Position numbers and translations under genes: made by a program | Shown: positions 18,517-29,000 of the stretch, piece after piece | Layout of the letters: every line of letters starts with the position of its first letter | Position numbering within the stretch: position 1 is the first letter of the stretch | From: Rikenellaceae bacterium | GTDB lineage: Bacteria > Bacteroidota > Bacteroidia > Bacteroidales > Rikenellaceae | Direction: 5' to 3' | Assembly (NCBI GenBank): GCA_015060065.1 | Contig: SUZF01000004.1 | Location: 44,573-108,572 of the forward strand | Length of the DNA: 64,000 nt | The notes under the pieces: model-generated | The model's input: the letters and a program-made list of their open reading frames with translations, nothing else | Told to the model about the DNA's origin: nothing | Database searches by the model: none

Positions 18517-19552
18517 GATTCGTTACATACTGCTCGTTGCGATGATTGCGCTTATCGCTCCTGCCTGCCAGCGTCGCCCGCTGGTGGAGGAGGATTTGAG
18601 CGTTATCCTCAAACTCGACATCGACTACAACATCCCGCACTATGCCGGAGCAAAGAGCGCAAAGCATATGCGAGTCTCATTCTTCGATGCCGAGAGCGAC
18701 CGCTTGCGTCACGTAGAGATAACAGGTCCCGAAGGCGGACTTATCCACGTTCCTGCGGGAGATTACAAGATGCTTATCCACAATACGGGTACCGAATCGA
18801 CACAGATTCGCGGCAAGGAGCAGTTCCTCACCACCGAGGCATACACCAACGAAATATCGCGCACATTGCTCGGCAGTCTGAAACAATATCTCTCGACTCG
18901 TCAGGATCTTTTGAGCCTCAAAAACGTATCGGAAGGCAACCACTACGACACTGAAAGCGAGAGCAACAACACGACAACGACTCCGCAGGCTCCGGAGCAG
19001 ACTCGCCCGCTTGACGAGCGCATTGTCTATACGCCCAACCACCTCTTTGTAGCAAGCGATGAGGCGGTCAATATACCCATTCGTATCGCAGGCGACGCCC
19101 CGACGGTTATCGAGGCGACGGCTCGCTCGGTGGTCGAGAGTTGGTATTTGGAGGTGCGCACCGTGAGCGGAATCGAGAACATAGGCAAGGTTACAGCCCT
19201 CATTACGGGAATGGTCGGCTCAAACTTTATTGCCGACAATATGCGTACCGAGGAGGCGGTAACGATTTACGAGAATATGGCAGCCGATAGGCAGGCTCAA
19301 CATTTAACGACCATCTTCAACACCTTCGGCAAGCAACCCTCGGAGCGCAATATTTTGAGCGTGGTGATTACCGACGTCGCAGGAGGTCAGTATCAGTACA
19401 ACTTCGACATCAGCGACCAATTTGTGAATAATCCTGAAAGAAAGATTATCGTAAATACCGACATCAACATCCCCCGACCTGAATTTGGAGGTGGAGGATT
19501 CAAACCCTCGGTGGATGATTGGGACGAGGAACACACAGATATTGAACTTTAA
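18509..19552 (+). CDS. DUF5119-type fimbrial lipoprotein (FimB/Mfa2-like anchor)
   Basis: A 347-residue lipoprotein. The ATG at 18509 is preferred over the GTG at 18503 because it follows a GAGGGAGG ribosome-binding site and overlaps the previous stop. The signal ends at the lipobox APAC, followed by CQRRPLVEEDLSV, the start seen in DUF5119 proteins of fimbrial loci. In Porphyromonas-type pili the analogous FimB/Mfa2 protein anchors the fibre and limits its length; that role is inferred here from position. The acidic C-terminus (DDWDEEHTD) is hydrophilic. Confidence 0.75.
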   Translation: MSKIRYILLVAMIALIAPACQRRPLVEEDLSVILKLDIDYNIPHYAGAKSAKHMRVSFFDAESDRLRHVEITGPEGGLIHVPAGDYKMLIHNTGTESTQIRGKEQFLTTEAYTNEISRTLLGSLKQYLSTRQDLLSLKNVSEGNHYDTESESNNTTTTPQAPEQTRPLDERIVYTPNHLFVASDEAVNIPIRIAGDAPTVIEATARSVVESWYLEVRTVSGIENIGKVTALITGMVGSNFIADNMRTEEAVTIYENMAADRQAQHLTTIFNTFGKQPSERNILSVVITDVAGGQYQYNFDISDQFVNNPERKIIVNTDINIPRPEFGGGGFKPSVDDWDEEHTDIEL

Positions 19553-19661
19553 CAAAAACGAAATAGAACAGAAACAACAAAACACAAACAATTAACACAT
19601 TAACAAACAATTAACTTACAATTAACTAATTTTATTAACTTTCAAAAAAAAACAAAAACTT
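19553..19661 (+). other. AT-rich leader before the major fimbrillin gene
   Basis: A 109-base spacer almost free of G, with repeated AACAATTAAC/ATTAAC-like units and a long A-run just before the start codon. Unstructured A-rich leaders favour high translation in Bacteroidetes, which fits the codon use of the gene that follows. I see no promoter of its own. Confidence 0.5.
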
Positions 19662-20588
19662 ATGAAAAAGATGATGTTTTTGGCAGCCGCAGCAGTCGTA
19701 GCACTGTCGGGTTGCGTGAAGAGCGAAAGCGTTGATTTGGGTGGCAAGAAGGCTATCGCATTCGAGGCTTTCAACGAGGTTTCGGCTCGTGGTCCTATCG
19801 AGGGTACGGCTTATCCTGCCGGTGGCGAGTTCAAGACTTTTGCAGTATTCAACAACGGCGATGCCGCTTACTTCACGCCTACGGATTTCGGGGATGGCGA
19901 CGCCAATGGCGAGTGGAGCGGTGATCCCGCACGTTACTGGCCGACTACCGGCGTTCTCGATTTTGCGGCTTATCACCCCGCATCGCTTGCAGGCACCGCA
20001 AATCCGACCTACAATGGCGGTATCGAGTCGATTGTTATCACCGGCATCAACAACAAGGATGCACAGGAGGACATCATGTTCAGTAACCTGATTGATGATG
20101 CTGACTGCACCGACCACTCCAGCCGCCCGATGGTCTTCAACCACGCATTGTCGCAGATTGAGGTACATGTTGTAGCCAACAAGGCTGGCGTATTCGAGGT
20201 TACCAACCTGACTCTCAACAGCACTGTTCAGGGCGGTACGCTCACCATCAACCCCGCAGTATCTTCGACCGCAGCATGGAGCGCACCCACAGCAGGTGTT
20301 AACATGGCGATTGTTGATAGCGCTGTGGCTGTTCCGGCTACTGTCGGCAAGATTGGTTCGAGCATCCTCGTAGTTCCGGGCGCACAGACCTCGCTCGATT
20401 TGACCTACACAATCGATGGCTCGGCTCCGATTGCACACCCCACTATCAATCTTGCAACAAATGGCAACTGGGATATGGGTAAGAAGTATATCTACACCAT
20501 CACATTCGGTGCTCATGAGATTACCTTCGAGCCGAGCGTAGCGGATTCTTGGACTCCCGCAGTTCCGGTTGATGGAGGCACTATCTAA
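19662..20588 (+). CDS. Fimbrillin, probable major pilus subunit
   Basis: A 308-residue lipoprotein precursor (lipobox ALSGC, cysteine near residue 19) of the fimbrillin (FimA/Mfa1-like, type V pilin) family. Two beta-sandwich domains can be inferred from strand-rich segments such as MGKKYIYTITFGAHEITFEP at the end. SARGPIEG near residues 43-50 offers an arginine for the protease-matured N-terminus of type V pilins (inference). Codon use leans to GTT, GGT and GCT, much like rpsA and unlike the other fimbrial genes, suggesting high expression. It is followed by a hairpin that may lower expression of the downstream genes. Confidence 0.8.
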   Translation: MKKMMFLAAAAVVALSGCVKSESVDLGGKKAIAFEAFNEVSARGPIEGTAYPAGGEFKTFAVFNNGDAAYFTPTDFGDGDANGEWSGDPARYWPTTGVLDFAAYHPASLAGTANPTYNGGIESIVITGINNKDAQEDIMFSNLIDDADCTDHSSRPMVFNHALSQIEVHVVANKAGVFEVTNLTLNSTVQGGTLTINPAVSSTAAWSAPTAGVNMAIVDSAVAVPATVGKIGSSILVVPGAQTSLDLTYTIDGSAPIAHPTINLATNGNWDMGKKYIYTITFGAHEITFEPSVADSWTPAVPVDGGTI

Positions 20589-20612
20589 TCCGTAACAAAC
20601 AAAACTCAAAAT

Positions 20613-20638
20613 CCGCAGGAGATTGAACCCTCCTGCGG
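20613..20638 (+). promoter_or_regulatory. Intercistronic hairpin after the major fimbrillin
   Basis: A perfect 9-bp stem CCGCAGGAG (20613-20621) / CTCCTGCGG (20630-20638) with an 8-base loop and no following T-run. It lies between the highly expressed pilin and the minor subunit genes and could stabilise the upstream message or attenuate read-through. Confidence 0.6.
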
Positions 20639-20671
20639 GTACTAACACAGAATAACAAGAAAAAGAAGACA

Positions 20672-21664
20672 ATGAGCGACAAGATGCGCAGACTCTTTAA
20701 CATAGCCGTAGCGTTAGCACTCCTCACAACTCTCCACTCCTGCAATCGGGGCGAAGAGAGTGGTGGTGCGCCCGCAATTCTCTTCCGCTCCGAGGTTGAG
20801 CAGTGCCGTGGCGGACTTATCGAAGGTGTTGCGGATATGCGCGAGCGCGGCATCAGCATCATGGGTGCTATCGAAAACAGCAACGGCGACAAGTCGTTCG
20901 TCTTCGACCACGAACATCTCGCCTACGACGAGAGCCTTGGCTGGAATTATGGCGATACACGCTATTGGATAAGGGGCATGAAGTACCACTTTACGGCTAT
21001 CTACCCCTACGACGACAGCGACTACTCCTACGACACAGCGAGTGGCACGGTAACCTGCCTCGGCTACAATGCAGGAGAGCGACACCTCAACACCGACTTT
21101 ATGTATGCCGTGGCCGAGCGAGATTTGAGCGATATGAACGCTACGCCCGACTACTCGGCTGTTGAGTTGCCGTTCAAGCACGCCTGCGCGGCCGTGGAGT
21201 TCCGACTGCGCAACTCCTCGAATGCGACAATCACGGCAGTAACCGATGTTTCGCTTGTAGGCGTTTGTGCCGAGGGCGATTTCTCGCTTGCGGCAGACGG
21301 AACTCCGACTTGGGATATCGACACCTCGAACCGCGTAACCAATCACGACACCTTTGGTGGTATCTGCACACTGCCGGCAGGTGGTCTGCCCGTGAATACA
21401 TCGTACTTCCATTCGATTTACGACTCGAAGGTGCTCACAATGTTGCCACAGCGCATATCTAAATCGGGTGCAACGCTCCACTTCAACATCCGCATTGAAG
21501 GTAGTTCGACGGTCTTCCCGCACGAGGTTAATCTCGGCAATATAGCCTCCACCCCAAAGTGGGATGCCGGCACAAGATATATATACAATCTGACCCTGAC
21601 CGACGAGACCATAACCTTCGACGTCACGGTGGTAGATTGGATTGAAGATTTTATTGAACTCTGA
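20672..21664 (+). CDS. Fimbrillin-family minor subunit lipoprotein
   Basis: A 330-residue lipoprotein (lipobox TLHSC); either Met1 or Met5 could be the start. YWIRGMKYHFTAIYPYDDSD and WDAGTRYIYNLTLTDETITF are the central and C-terminal strands typical of fimbrillin-family proteins in Bacteroides and Alistipes. It probably forms an accessory or shaft-tip subunit of the type V pilus. It is 13 bases from the next gene. Confidence 0.75.
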   Translation: MSDKMRRLFNIAVALALLTTLHSCNRGEESGGAPAILFRSEVEQCRGGLIEGVADMRERGISIMGAIENSNGDKSFVFDHEHLAYDESLGWNYGDTRYWIRGMKYHFTAIYPYDDSDYSYDTASGTVTCLGYNAGERHLNTDFMYAVAERDLSDMNATPDYSAVELPFKHACAAVEFRLRNSSNATITAVTDVSLVGVCAEGDFSLAADGTPTWDIDTSNRVTNHDTFGGICTLPAGGLPVNTSYFHSIYDSKVLTMLPQRISKSGATLHFNIRIEGSSTVFPHEVNLGNIASTPKWDAGTRYIYNLTLTDETITFDVTVVDWIEDFIEL

Positions 21665-21677
21665 CAACTGAACGGTA

Positions 21678-22706
21678 ATGAAGAGATTATTTCTGACATA
21701 CGCAATGCTCCTGGCGGCTATGCTCTGCATCGGATGCGACAAGACTACCACCCACGGAACACGAGGCGCGGAGATTGAATTCGGCATCTCGACCGTCGAG
21801 GTTTCGTCACGCGCAGGCATCACGCAGGAGGCGATAGAGGATATGTCCGTATATATTTACGGCGTGCAGAACAGCACAACCTCTCTCTACTCCGGAGCCC
21901 CCATAACCAAAGACCCCGATACGGGGCGTTGGTATCCGCAGAGCATCCGTCGTTGGGTCGAGGGTGCTAACTACTCGTTCTACGGCTATGCCTACTCGAC
22001 ACTCTCCGGACTGACAATTCAGGATGACGGCATGACCATTACCGTAAATCAGCCCGCCACCTATGACTACGCGGCAGAGCAGGCTGGCGAGAGTCAGTTT
22101 ATAGACTACCTGCTCTCCTACTCGTTCAAGGTGGCAGACGGAGCGATGCGACCTTTGGTCGATTTGCAGATGGAGCATGCGATGACGCTTGTAGATATCC
22201 GCATCATCAAAGACCCCTCAATCGGAGAGACCATCCTCTCGGAGATGACGTTGAGCAACATCTTCCGCTCCGGAACGATGAAATGCACGTCACAAGCCAT
22301 TACCAACTCCGGCAATACCAACCTGTGGAGTATGGCTTTTTCAGGCACCAACAACGCCTCCTACTCGATAAGCGGGACTCTCGCTGATGGTTTTGCCGTT
22401 ACCGAGAGCATTGCCGACACCGAGGCGAAGATGAGCATAATGGCTCTACCACAACAACTTACCGCCAACACAACGCTGACAATAAGATACTACGTAAACG
22501 AGAAACTCGACCCGGAGGCTGCCGAGGATAATTGGGTGCTGCACGAGAGCGAGTTCAAACTCTACGAATACACCCCCTACGTTTGGCAGTCGGGACACCA
22601 CGTAGTCTATCAGGCGACTATCGATACGGGTATTCACCTGCAAGGCACCATTGCCGAGTGGAAAAATGTCGATTATATCGAAGGTACAATCCTTCCGGGA
22701 ATATAA
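21678..22706 (+). CDS. Fimbrillin-family minor subunit lipoprotein
   Basis: A 342-residue lipoprotein (lipobox LCIGC). It has the same layout as its upstream neighbour: RRWVEGANYSFYGYAYSTLS in the N-terminal domain and WQSGHHVVYQATIDTGIHLQ in the C-terminal domain. It is a second accessory fimbrillin; the order in the fibre cannot be read from the sequence. It is 11 bases from the next gene. Confidence 0.75.
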   Translation: MKRLFLTYAMLLAAMLCIGCDKTTTHGTRGAEIEFGISTVEVSSRAGITQEAIEDMSVYIYGVQNSTTSLYSGAPITKDPDTGRWYPQSIRRWVEGANYSFYGYAYSTLSGLTIQDDGMTITVNQPATYDYAAEQAGESQFIDYLLSYSFKVADGAMRPLVDLQMEHAMTLVDIRIIKDPSIGETILSEMTLSNIFRSGTMKCTSQAITNSGNTNLWSMAFSGTNNASYSISGTLADGFAVTESIADTEAKMSIMALPQQLTANTTLTIRYYVNEKLDPEAAEDNWVLHESEFKLYEYTPYVWQSGHHVVYQATIDTGIHLQGTIAEWKNVDYIEGTILPGI

Positions 22707-22717
22707 CACAATACAGA

Positions 22718-25700
22718 ATGAAAGCATTGGGCAAATACATACTTTTAGCCATCGCGGCACTCACATTCACGGGTTGTCTGAACGACAACACCGAGGAGGT
22801 GCAGAACGGTCGCTATCGTGTAAAACTGTGGGGCGGAGTCCCCGCAAAGTCGGGCGTAACCTATCTCAATCGGACACGAGGCAATGCCTCTTCCGACAGT
22901 GGTATTATCGATGCCGCCACCGACAGAGTTCTCGATATCGGTTTGGTGCGCATAGACCAAACGCTCAACCCCAACTACCCCGACTTCCTCTCGTGTGACG
23001 AACCATTGCGTGGCGAGATGGGTCTTCCCGATGCCGACAACAGTTATATCCGCGATATTTCGTTCACCGAGCAGGCGCAGTTCTTCCGCAACGAGACCGA
23101 CGCCATAAAGTATGCTGCGTGGTATCCGTGGGACCCCGCGAATCCCGAACATATCTACGCAAGCAGCAACTCCGCCACAACCGTAACACTTCCCATTGAC
23201 GGTGCTACCGACATAATGTACGGCAAGGTTGCTACGGGAACCATATCAAAAGGCTTCGACGTTATGCAGTTCGAACACGCCCTCTGCATATACCGCATCT
23301 ATGTCTATGCAATGTCGGCAAATGGCAATGGTGGCAAGCCTTGGGGCGCGGTCAGCGAGATTGAACTCTACCCCATACCTTCGGATTGCAAAATAACCCT
23401 TCCGAATGACGGCCAAGGCAACTACACGATAGACTACACCGGCTCGGAGCAGACCCTCGAACTGCACGACCCGTCGAACAATATCTACTTCAACACCTTT
23501 GCTGACGGAGAGAGTGTTCCCGTAGGCATCAACAACCGTCGCCTGATGTCGTATTGCGTAGCAGCACCACCCATGGATGATATATTGAGTATCAGACTGC
23601 AAACGCTCGACGAAGAGGGTAATCCGCAATCTCACACGGTAAATATTGCTCGCGACTTCGAGGCCGGATATGCCTACGATATCGTCTTGCGATTCTCGGA
23701 CCACGGATTTGTCAATCACGATGTTTCGGTTGGCGAGTGGGTACGCTTCGGCACCGACATCAAGGAGGATGTTACGGCAAATATGTTCTACGATTTGAGC
23801 GTATATGAGACGGCAAACTGCTATACCATCACATCGGGCAACTACGGCTACTGCTTCGATGCGACGGTAATGGGCAACGGCAATAGCGAGATTGTCGGTG
23901 TGGCAGACCCTACGCTCGATATCGGTTATGTCGATATCCTTTGGGACGACACTCCGGAGGTCAATATAGGCGGTACTCCGCAAAAGACCCTCTCTCTGGC
24001 ATCGCACACTCTCTCGGAGGGTCGCATAATGTTCAACGTCGCCGGCAACCCCGAAAACGAAGACGATAAACGACTGTTGGCAGAGGGAAATGTCGTGATT
24101 GCAGGATATGACCGCGAGGGTGGCGAGATTCTCTGGACTTGGCATATCTGGCTCTCGGACAAGGTGCATGTACAGAATTACACCAACGGATTTAACGTCA
24201 TGGACCGCAATCTCGGTGCGGTGTCGGCAAATAAGGCAGAGGGAGAGCGCACTCACGGACTGCTCTATCAGTGGGGACGTCACACCCCATTCAAAAAGGC
24301 GGGAACTTACCTGTCAAGCACCGAGCGCGTCGCACCCAATACGGCTATTGCCAACCCGACCACTCTATACGGCAGTGGTAAGATTCACTGGCTCTCCGAT
24401 ACGTATGACATGCATCAGGCAAATGCTCTGTGGGGATGTCGTCACGGAGGTAGCCACCTCGACCCCGAAAAGACCATCTACGACCCCTGCCCTCCGGGCT
24501 ATCACGTAGCAAATGTCCGCATCTGGGAGAATATCGCAACATTCGAAAAGGCGGGAGGATTTTCCTCCGAAGGAGTCAATCTCTCGATAGCCTCGAACGA
24601 TGTTTGGTATCCGATGCAGGGTTATATCGAAGCCGACGGAAATTTTGTACAGGAGACCGAGTTACACATCTGGTCGAGCAGTATTTCGCATGAGAGCGCT
24701 GCCGAATCGCCATACTTGTTGCGTTATCTCTCGTCGGGAGTGAGTGATGTCTATGATGGCGATATCTATCGTACTCACGCACACCCCGTGCGCTGCATCA
24801 ACGCCAACACCAAGTCGGTGGTTTATGATTTGAGTGGCTCGCAGACGGCCAATTGCTATATGATTCACTCAACGGGATACTACAAGTTCAAGGCAAATGT
24901 CCGTGGTAACGGAGTGGGTAGTTTGCTGCCATTGGGAGGCACGACCACTGCCGAAATTAACGGAGGTCTCTCAACCACGATAGCACCCGAAAAGGTCGAT
25001 GTGCTATGGTGGCAGGGCGATTTCGTCGAGACGGCAGGTGGTGTGAGTTCGCCAGACGACTTTATCCGCTTCGAGTTCCTCGATGGCGGAGTCCCCGATG
25101 CCAACGGCTATGTAACATTCCAAGTCGAGGAGTTCCACAAGGGTAATGTCATCTTGGCTGCATACGACTACGATGGCGAGATTCTCTGGACTTGGCATAT
25201 CTGGCTCACGGATAAGCCCGCTGACGTGCTTTCGGGTAACTACACGATGCAGGACCGCTTCCTCGGAGCAACCCTTGCACCCACAATCGGTACAGGGGTA
25301 ACCTTCTCATCAAACGAGGAGCGACTATCGACATACGGATTCTACTATCAATGGGGACGCAAAGACCCGATTATCGGACCTCCGTCAGTTGCCGCCGGCA
25401 CCGAGAGCGTTTCGGGCAACACCGCAGCATCGTCTGTGTGGTGGGTCAAGGATTTCGCCACAGGAGCGTGGAGCAGCCGCTCGAATATCGATGTTGCAGG
25501 CTCGGCAACAATCCCCGAAGTTACACGTAATCCGATGACCTTCTATCGCAGTGCCACTGCTGCGGGTCGCACATCGAGCCAGTGGTTCCCCGAATCGTTC
25601 ACTGACGGATATACCAATGTGGCGATGTGGGGCTATGCCGTGAAGAATTACTCGATTCAGGGTCAGACCTTCTCGAAGACAATGCACGACCCCTGCCCTC

Positions 25701-26080
25701 CGGGTTATCGCACTCCTTTCCACTTCGCATGGAGATATGACGGCACCTATAAGTATGCCGAGGGAGATGCCGGAGCAGCAACGACATCGTTGGGCGTGGA
25801 GATGACCTACGACTCGGCACGACTCGGCATGGTTACCGACAAGCAATATTTTGGCAAGATGTGGTTCCCGTTTGCTGGCTACCGTAACGCCACCACGGGA
25901 GGCTACTCCTCGGTCGGCAGCGTGGGTCGTATGAATACGGGTATGCCTATGGGACAGTACAATACACGTACATTCTACTACAACTCGTCGGTTTCGGGTC
26001 AATACTGCGGTACCGGCACTGCCGAGGGGTCGAATAATGGCTCGGCTTACGGATTGATGGTAAGATGTATGAAGGACTAA
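22718..26080 (+). CDS. Giant fimbrial tip-like lipoprotein with two FISUMP-type domains
   Basis: A 1120-residue lipoprotein starting at ATG 22718, which directly precedes a lipoprotein signal (TFTGC); the frame is open further upstream inside the previous gene. Residues about 25-360 resemble fimbrillin domains (FEHALCIYRIYVYAMSAN, AGYAYDIVLRFSDHGF). Two homologous units of about 340 residues follow, beginning near 365 and 708. Each contains ANCY, ILWTWHIWL, a DRNLGA/DRFLGA motif, YQWGR and DPCPPGY, the pattern of FISUMP (Fibrobacter major paralogous) domains. Such proteins sit at the end of fimbrial operons and are likely tip adhesins. The ligand is unknown. Confidence 0.8.
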   Translation: MKALGKYILLAIAALTFTGCLNDNTEEVQNGRYRVKLWGGVPAKSGVTYLNRTRGNASSDSGIIDAATDRVLDIGLVRIDQTLNPNYPDFLSCDEPLRGEMGLPDADNSYIRDISFTEQAQFFRNETDAIKYAAWYPWDPANPEHIYASSNSATTVTLPIDGATDIMYGKVATGTISKGFDVMQFEHALCIYRIYVYAMSANGNGGKPWGAVSEIELYPIPSDCKITLPNDGQGNYTIDYTGSEQTLELHDPSNNIYFNTFADGESVPVGINNRRLMSYCVAAPPMDDILSIRLQTLDEEGNPQSHTVNIARDFEAGYAYDIVLRFSDHGFVNHDVSVGEWVRFGTDIKEDVTANMFYDLSVYETANCYTITSGNYGYCFDATVMGNGNSEIVGVADPTLDIGYVDILWDDTPEVNIGGTPQKTLSLASHTLSEGRIMFNVAGNPENEDDKRLLAEGNVVIAGYDREGGEILWTWHIWLSDKVHVQNYTNGFNVMDRNLGAVSANKAEGERTHGLLYQWGRHTPFKKAGTYLSSTERVAPNTAIANPTTLYGSGKIHWLSDTYDMHQANALWGCRHGGSHLDPEKTIYDPCPPGYHVANVRIWENIATFEKAGGFSSEGVNLSIASNDVWYPMQGYIEADGNFVQETELHIWSSSISHESAAESPYLLRYLSSGVSDVYDGDIYRTHAHPVRCINANTKSVVYDLSGSQTANCYMIHSTGYYKFKANVRGNGVGSLLPLGGTTTAEINGGLSTTIAPEKVDVLWWQGDFVETAGGVSSPDDFIRFEFLDGGVPDANGYVTFQVEEFHKGNVILAAYDYDGEILWTWHIWLTDKPADVLSGNYTMQDRFLGATLAPTIGTGVTFSSNEERLSTYGFYYQWGRKDPIIGPPSVAAGTESVSGNTAASSVWWVKDFATGAWSSRSNIDVAGSATIPEVTRNPMTFYRSATAAGRTSSQWFPESFTDGYTNVAMWGYAVKNYSIQGQTFSKTMHDPCPPGYRTPFHFAWRYDGTYKYAEGDAGAATTSLGVEMTYDSARLGMVTDKQYFGKMWFPFAGYRNATTGGYSSVGSVGRMNTGMPMGQYNTRTFYYNSSVSGQYCGTGTAEGSNNGSAYGLMVRCMKD

Positions 26081-26093
26081 CAGACTTTAAGTG

Positions 26094-29000
26094 ATGACTA
26101 TGAACGCAAAGAAGATTATAGACCGATTGCTGACACTTTGGGCGATGCTCGCCATCGTGACCGGCTGCGGAGAGTGGAACGAGACGGACATCTATCCGGA
26201 GGGCGGAGGCGCGACACGCCCTGCCATAAGTTCCGAGATTGCAGCAAGTTGCTCTATTGAGCGACAACTCGCCCCGCTTGCCGTGGGACGACTCTCACAG
26301 CGTGCTTTGGTCAATAACACGACCACCAAAGCCCTGCCGTCGAACTTCCTGCGCATTGACGAAGATGTCGATAACGCCAACAACGGACTCTATACCTTCA
26401 CGAGCAACGACAACACAACACCCTACTCCGTGAATTGGAGTCGTGCCTACCTTATCGAAGGCATGGTAACCGCCTCGCCTGACAACACCACTGACCACCT
26501 GCGCTCGATTGCCTTCGAGCCGACACAATCATACAAGATTCACATTATCAACTCCGACACGACCAATTTCTACCATACCCGTATGGTGGGCTGGTATCCG
26601 GCAAACTGCACACTGCCTCGTCGCGACGGGGTTGCTGCCGACACTCAATTCGAGAATAACCTGTTCGACGCAGTACGTTGTACCGAGCGTATCGAAATCG
26701 ATGATGTGGAGCGTGATATCGTAGGCATACACTTCACAGGTCTTGACGGCAAGACAGACCTGATGGTTAGCGATGTGCGCGAAGGTCAGCATTGGCATCT
26801 TGCGGGCAGCAATCCGGCAAGCGACACCCACCCCGACGACCCGTCGCAAAGCATCTATTGCCACCCCTTCGGACACAGCGACAACAACCCCACCTACCGC
26901 AACTTCTTCAACTATCGGCACTACCTGTCGGCAGTGCGTATATTCGCCTATGCCGAGCAGAGTTCGCAGAATCTCTCGATGTGGGGCGAATTGGAGACCG
27001 TGAATCTCAAAAACCAACCCACATCGTGCAAAGTATGGTTGCCGAGTGAGCCGGGAGAGTTCGGTGAGGTCTATCATTGGGGCGATTACAAACACCTCCC
27101 CATAGCCACAGGGCTTATCTTCGGGGAGTTGAACAGCGATGCCGAGATGAATCGCGAGGCGGTCTATCCGATTTCGATGAAAGGCTCGGACAAGAACCAC
27201 CAATCCTACCTCGGCTATGCGCTCATTCAGCCCGACAAAGCGATCGATATCGAGTTGCACACCTCGTCGGGAATCTATGCGGTAAATATCGATACGGAAT
27301 ATACCGACACGCTGGGCAACGACCACACAATCTTCAAGGAGGGTATGATTTACGACATCCACCTCAACTTGAAGACCGACGGCTCGATTGCGGCAATCCT
27401 CGAAGTGGATAATGACGAACACTTCTACGACCTCACACGACTCTACGAGAACGAGGAGGGCGAAAGCGATATCAGCACCTACAAATATGCAAACTGCTAC
27501 GTGATAGACCCCCACACGCTGACCGTACCCGCAACCGGAAATCCCTATGACGGTTACTGCTTCTCGGCAACCGTCATCGGTAATGGACAGGCAGGTATTC
27601 TCACGTCGGGAGCGCAGACGATGTACCCCACATCGGCAACTATCAATCCCGTAAGCGCACACCTGCTCTGGGAGAGTAAGTTGGGTCTTATCTCGCAGGT
27701 GGAGTTGCTGTATGGCTACGTGCGTTTCAGACTCCCCGACCCCGATGCCGAGGGAAATGCCGTCATTGCCGTCTATGACAAGGATGAAAACATACTGTGG
27801 AGTTGGCATATTTGGGTTACGGATATGCCCCAGCAGCACACCTTCACGGTCGGCTCTACCGAATTTACCATCCTCGACCGCAACCTCGGAGCCACAGCCT
27901 CGCAATGGAGCGGTGCGGGAGATGCACTTGAAACATACGGACTCTACTATCAATGGGGGCGCAAAGACCCATCGATGGGGCCTCCGACCTACAACTACTA
28001 CCCCATCAACCTTATCACAGCACCCTACTACGACTACTCGTCGCAAGAGAAGGATGCGGCCGAGATTGTGCAGATACCTCAACCCACGCTTCGCGACGGC
28101 ATCGAGAATCCGATGTACCTGATTCTGCCGACACAGCAGACCCAGAGTTACCTCTACAATTGGACCTACACCAAGTACGACTTCTTGTGGGGATACAACC
28201 GTCAGACAGGTATCACAAGCAAGACCATCTATGACCCCTGCCCATTCGGATATCGAGTATCGGGCGGAGAGTTGGGTACGCTATTCTCGTATATCGACGG
28301 CACCGAGTCCTTTACCTATACCGACTACGGACAGATTCGCACCGTGCCGAAGGTTGCCGGCGAGGCAGGCGAAAGAGTCGAGTTCTACTTCCCTTACACC
28401 GGCTACAAGGGCGTGGACCGTGGTCTGAACTCACTGGTAGGCTCGTGGAGATACGTCGGTCGCAAGACAGACCTGCAATCATCGATTATCAGCACCACGT
28501 CGGGCGACTCGTATATGCACCGTTCAAGAATCTACCTTTCGAGTGAATCCTCGTGGAGTGAGTTGAATGTCGGCAACTATCAAGGTCATCAGATTGTCGA
28601 TTTTACCAATCGACGTACCGCAGCACCTGTACGTTGTGTCAAGGGCGTACAGATTGGTCGTCTGCTTACCACGTTGGATGCCGACCGCTCGTCGGTTATT
28701 GCCGGCTCGTCGGTGAATATTGACTGTACGGCACGCTCCTTCGAGAGCAATATCAAGTCGGTAATCGTTACCGTTGCATACCACCTCAAAGAGGGCGACC
28801 AGCACGTCGAGAGAGTTATCTACTCGTCGGATGCAGGCTTCGGATTGGAGTGGGAAGATTCATTTACATATCAAATCCCCAATGAGGATTTTGTTGAGAC
28901 CACCACAGGCGTATTCCGCTTCGTACTTACGGTGCAGAACGAGTTGGGCGTGTCGCGTATAGCCTCGACAAACGTCGTTGTTGGTGACAACAGCATGGAC

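Noticed and set aside
26529..28082. Open frame of 517 codons on the minus strand inside the second tip-like protein gene
   Set aside because: The plus-strand gene has a lipoprotein signal and recognisable domains; the minus-strand translation has neither.
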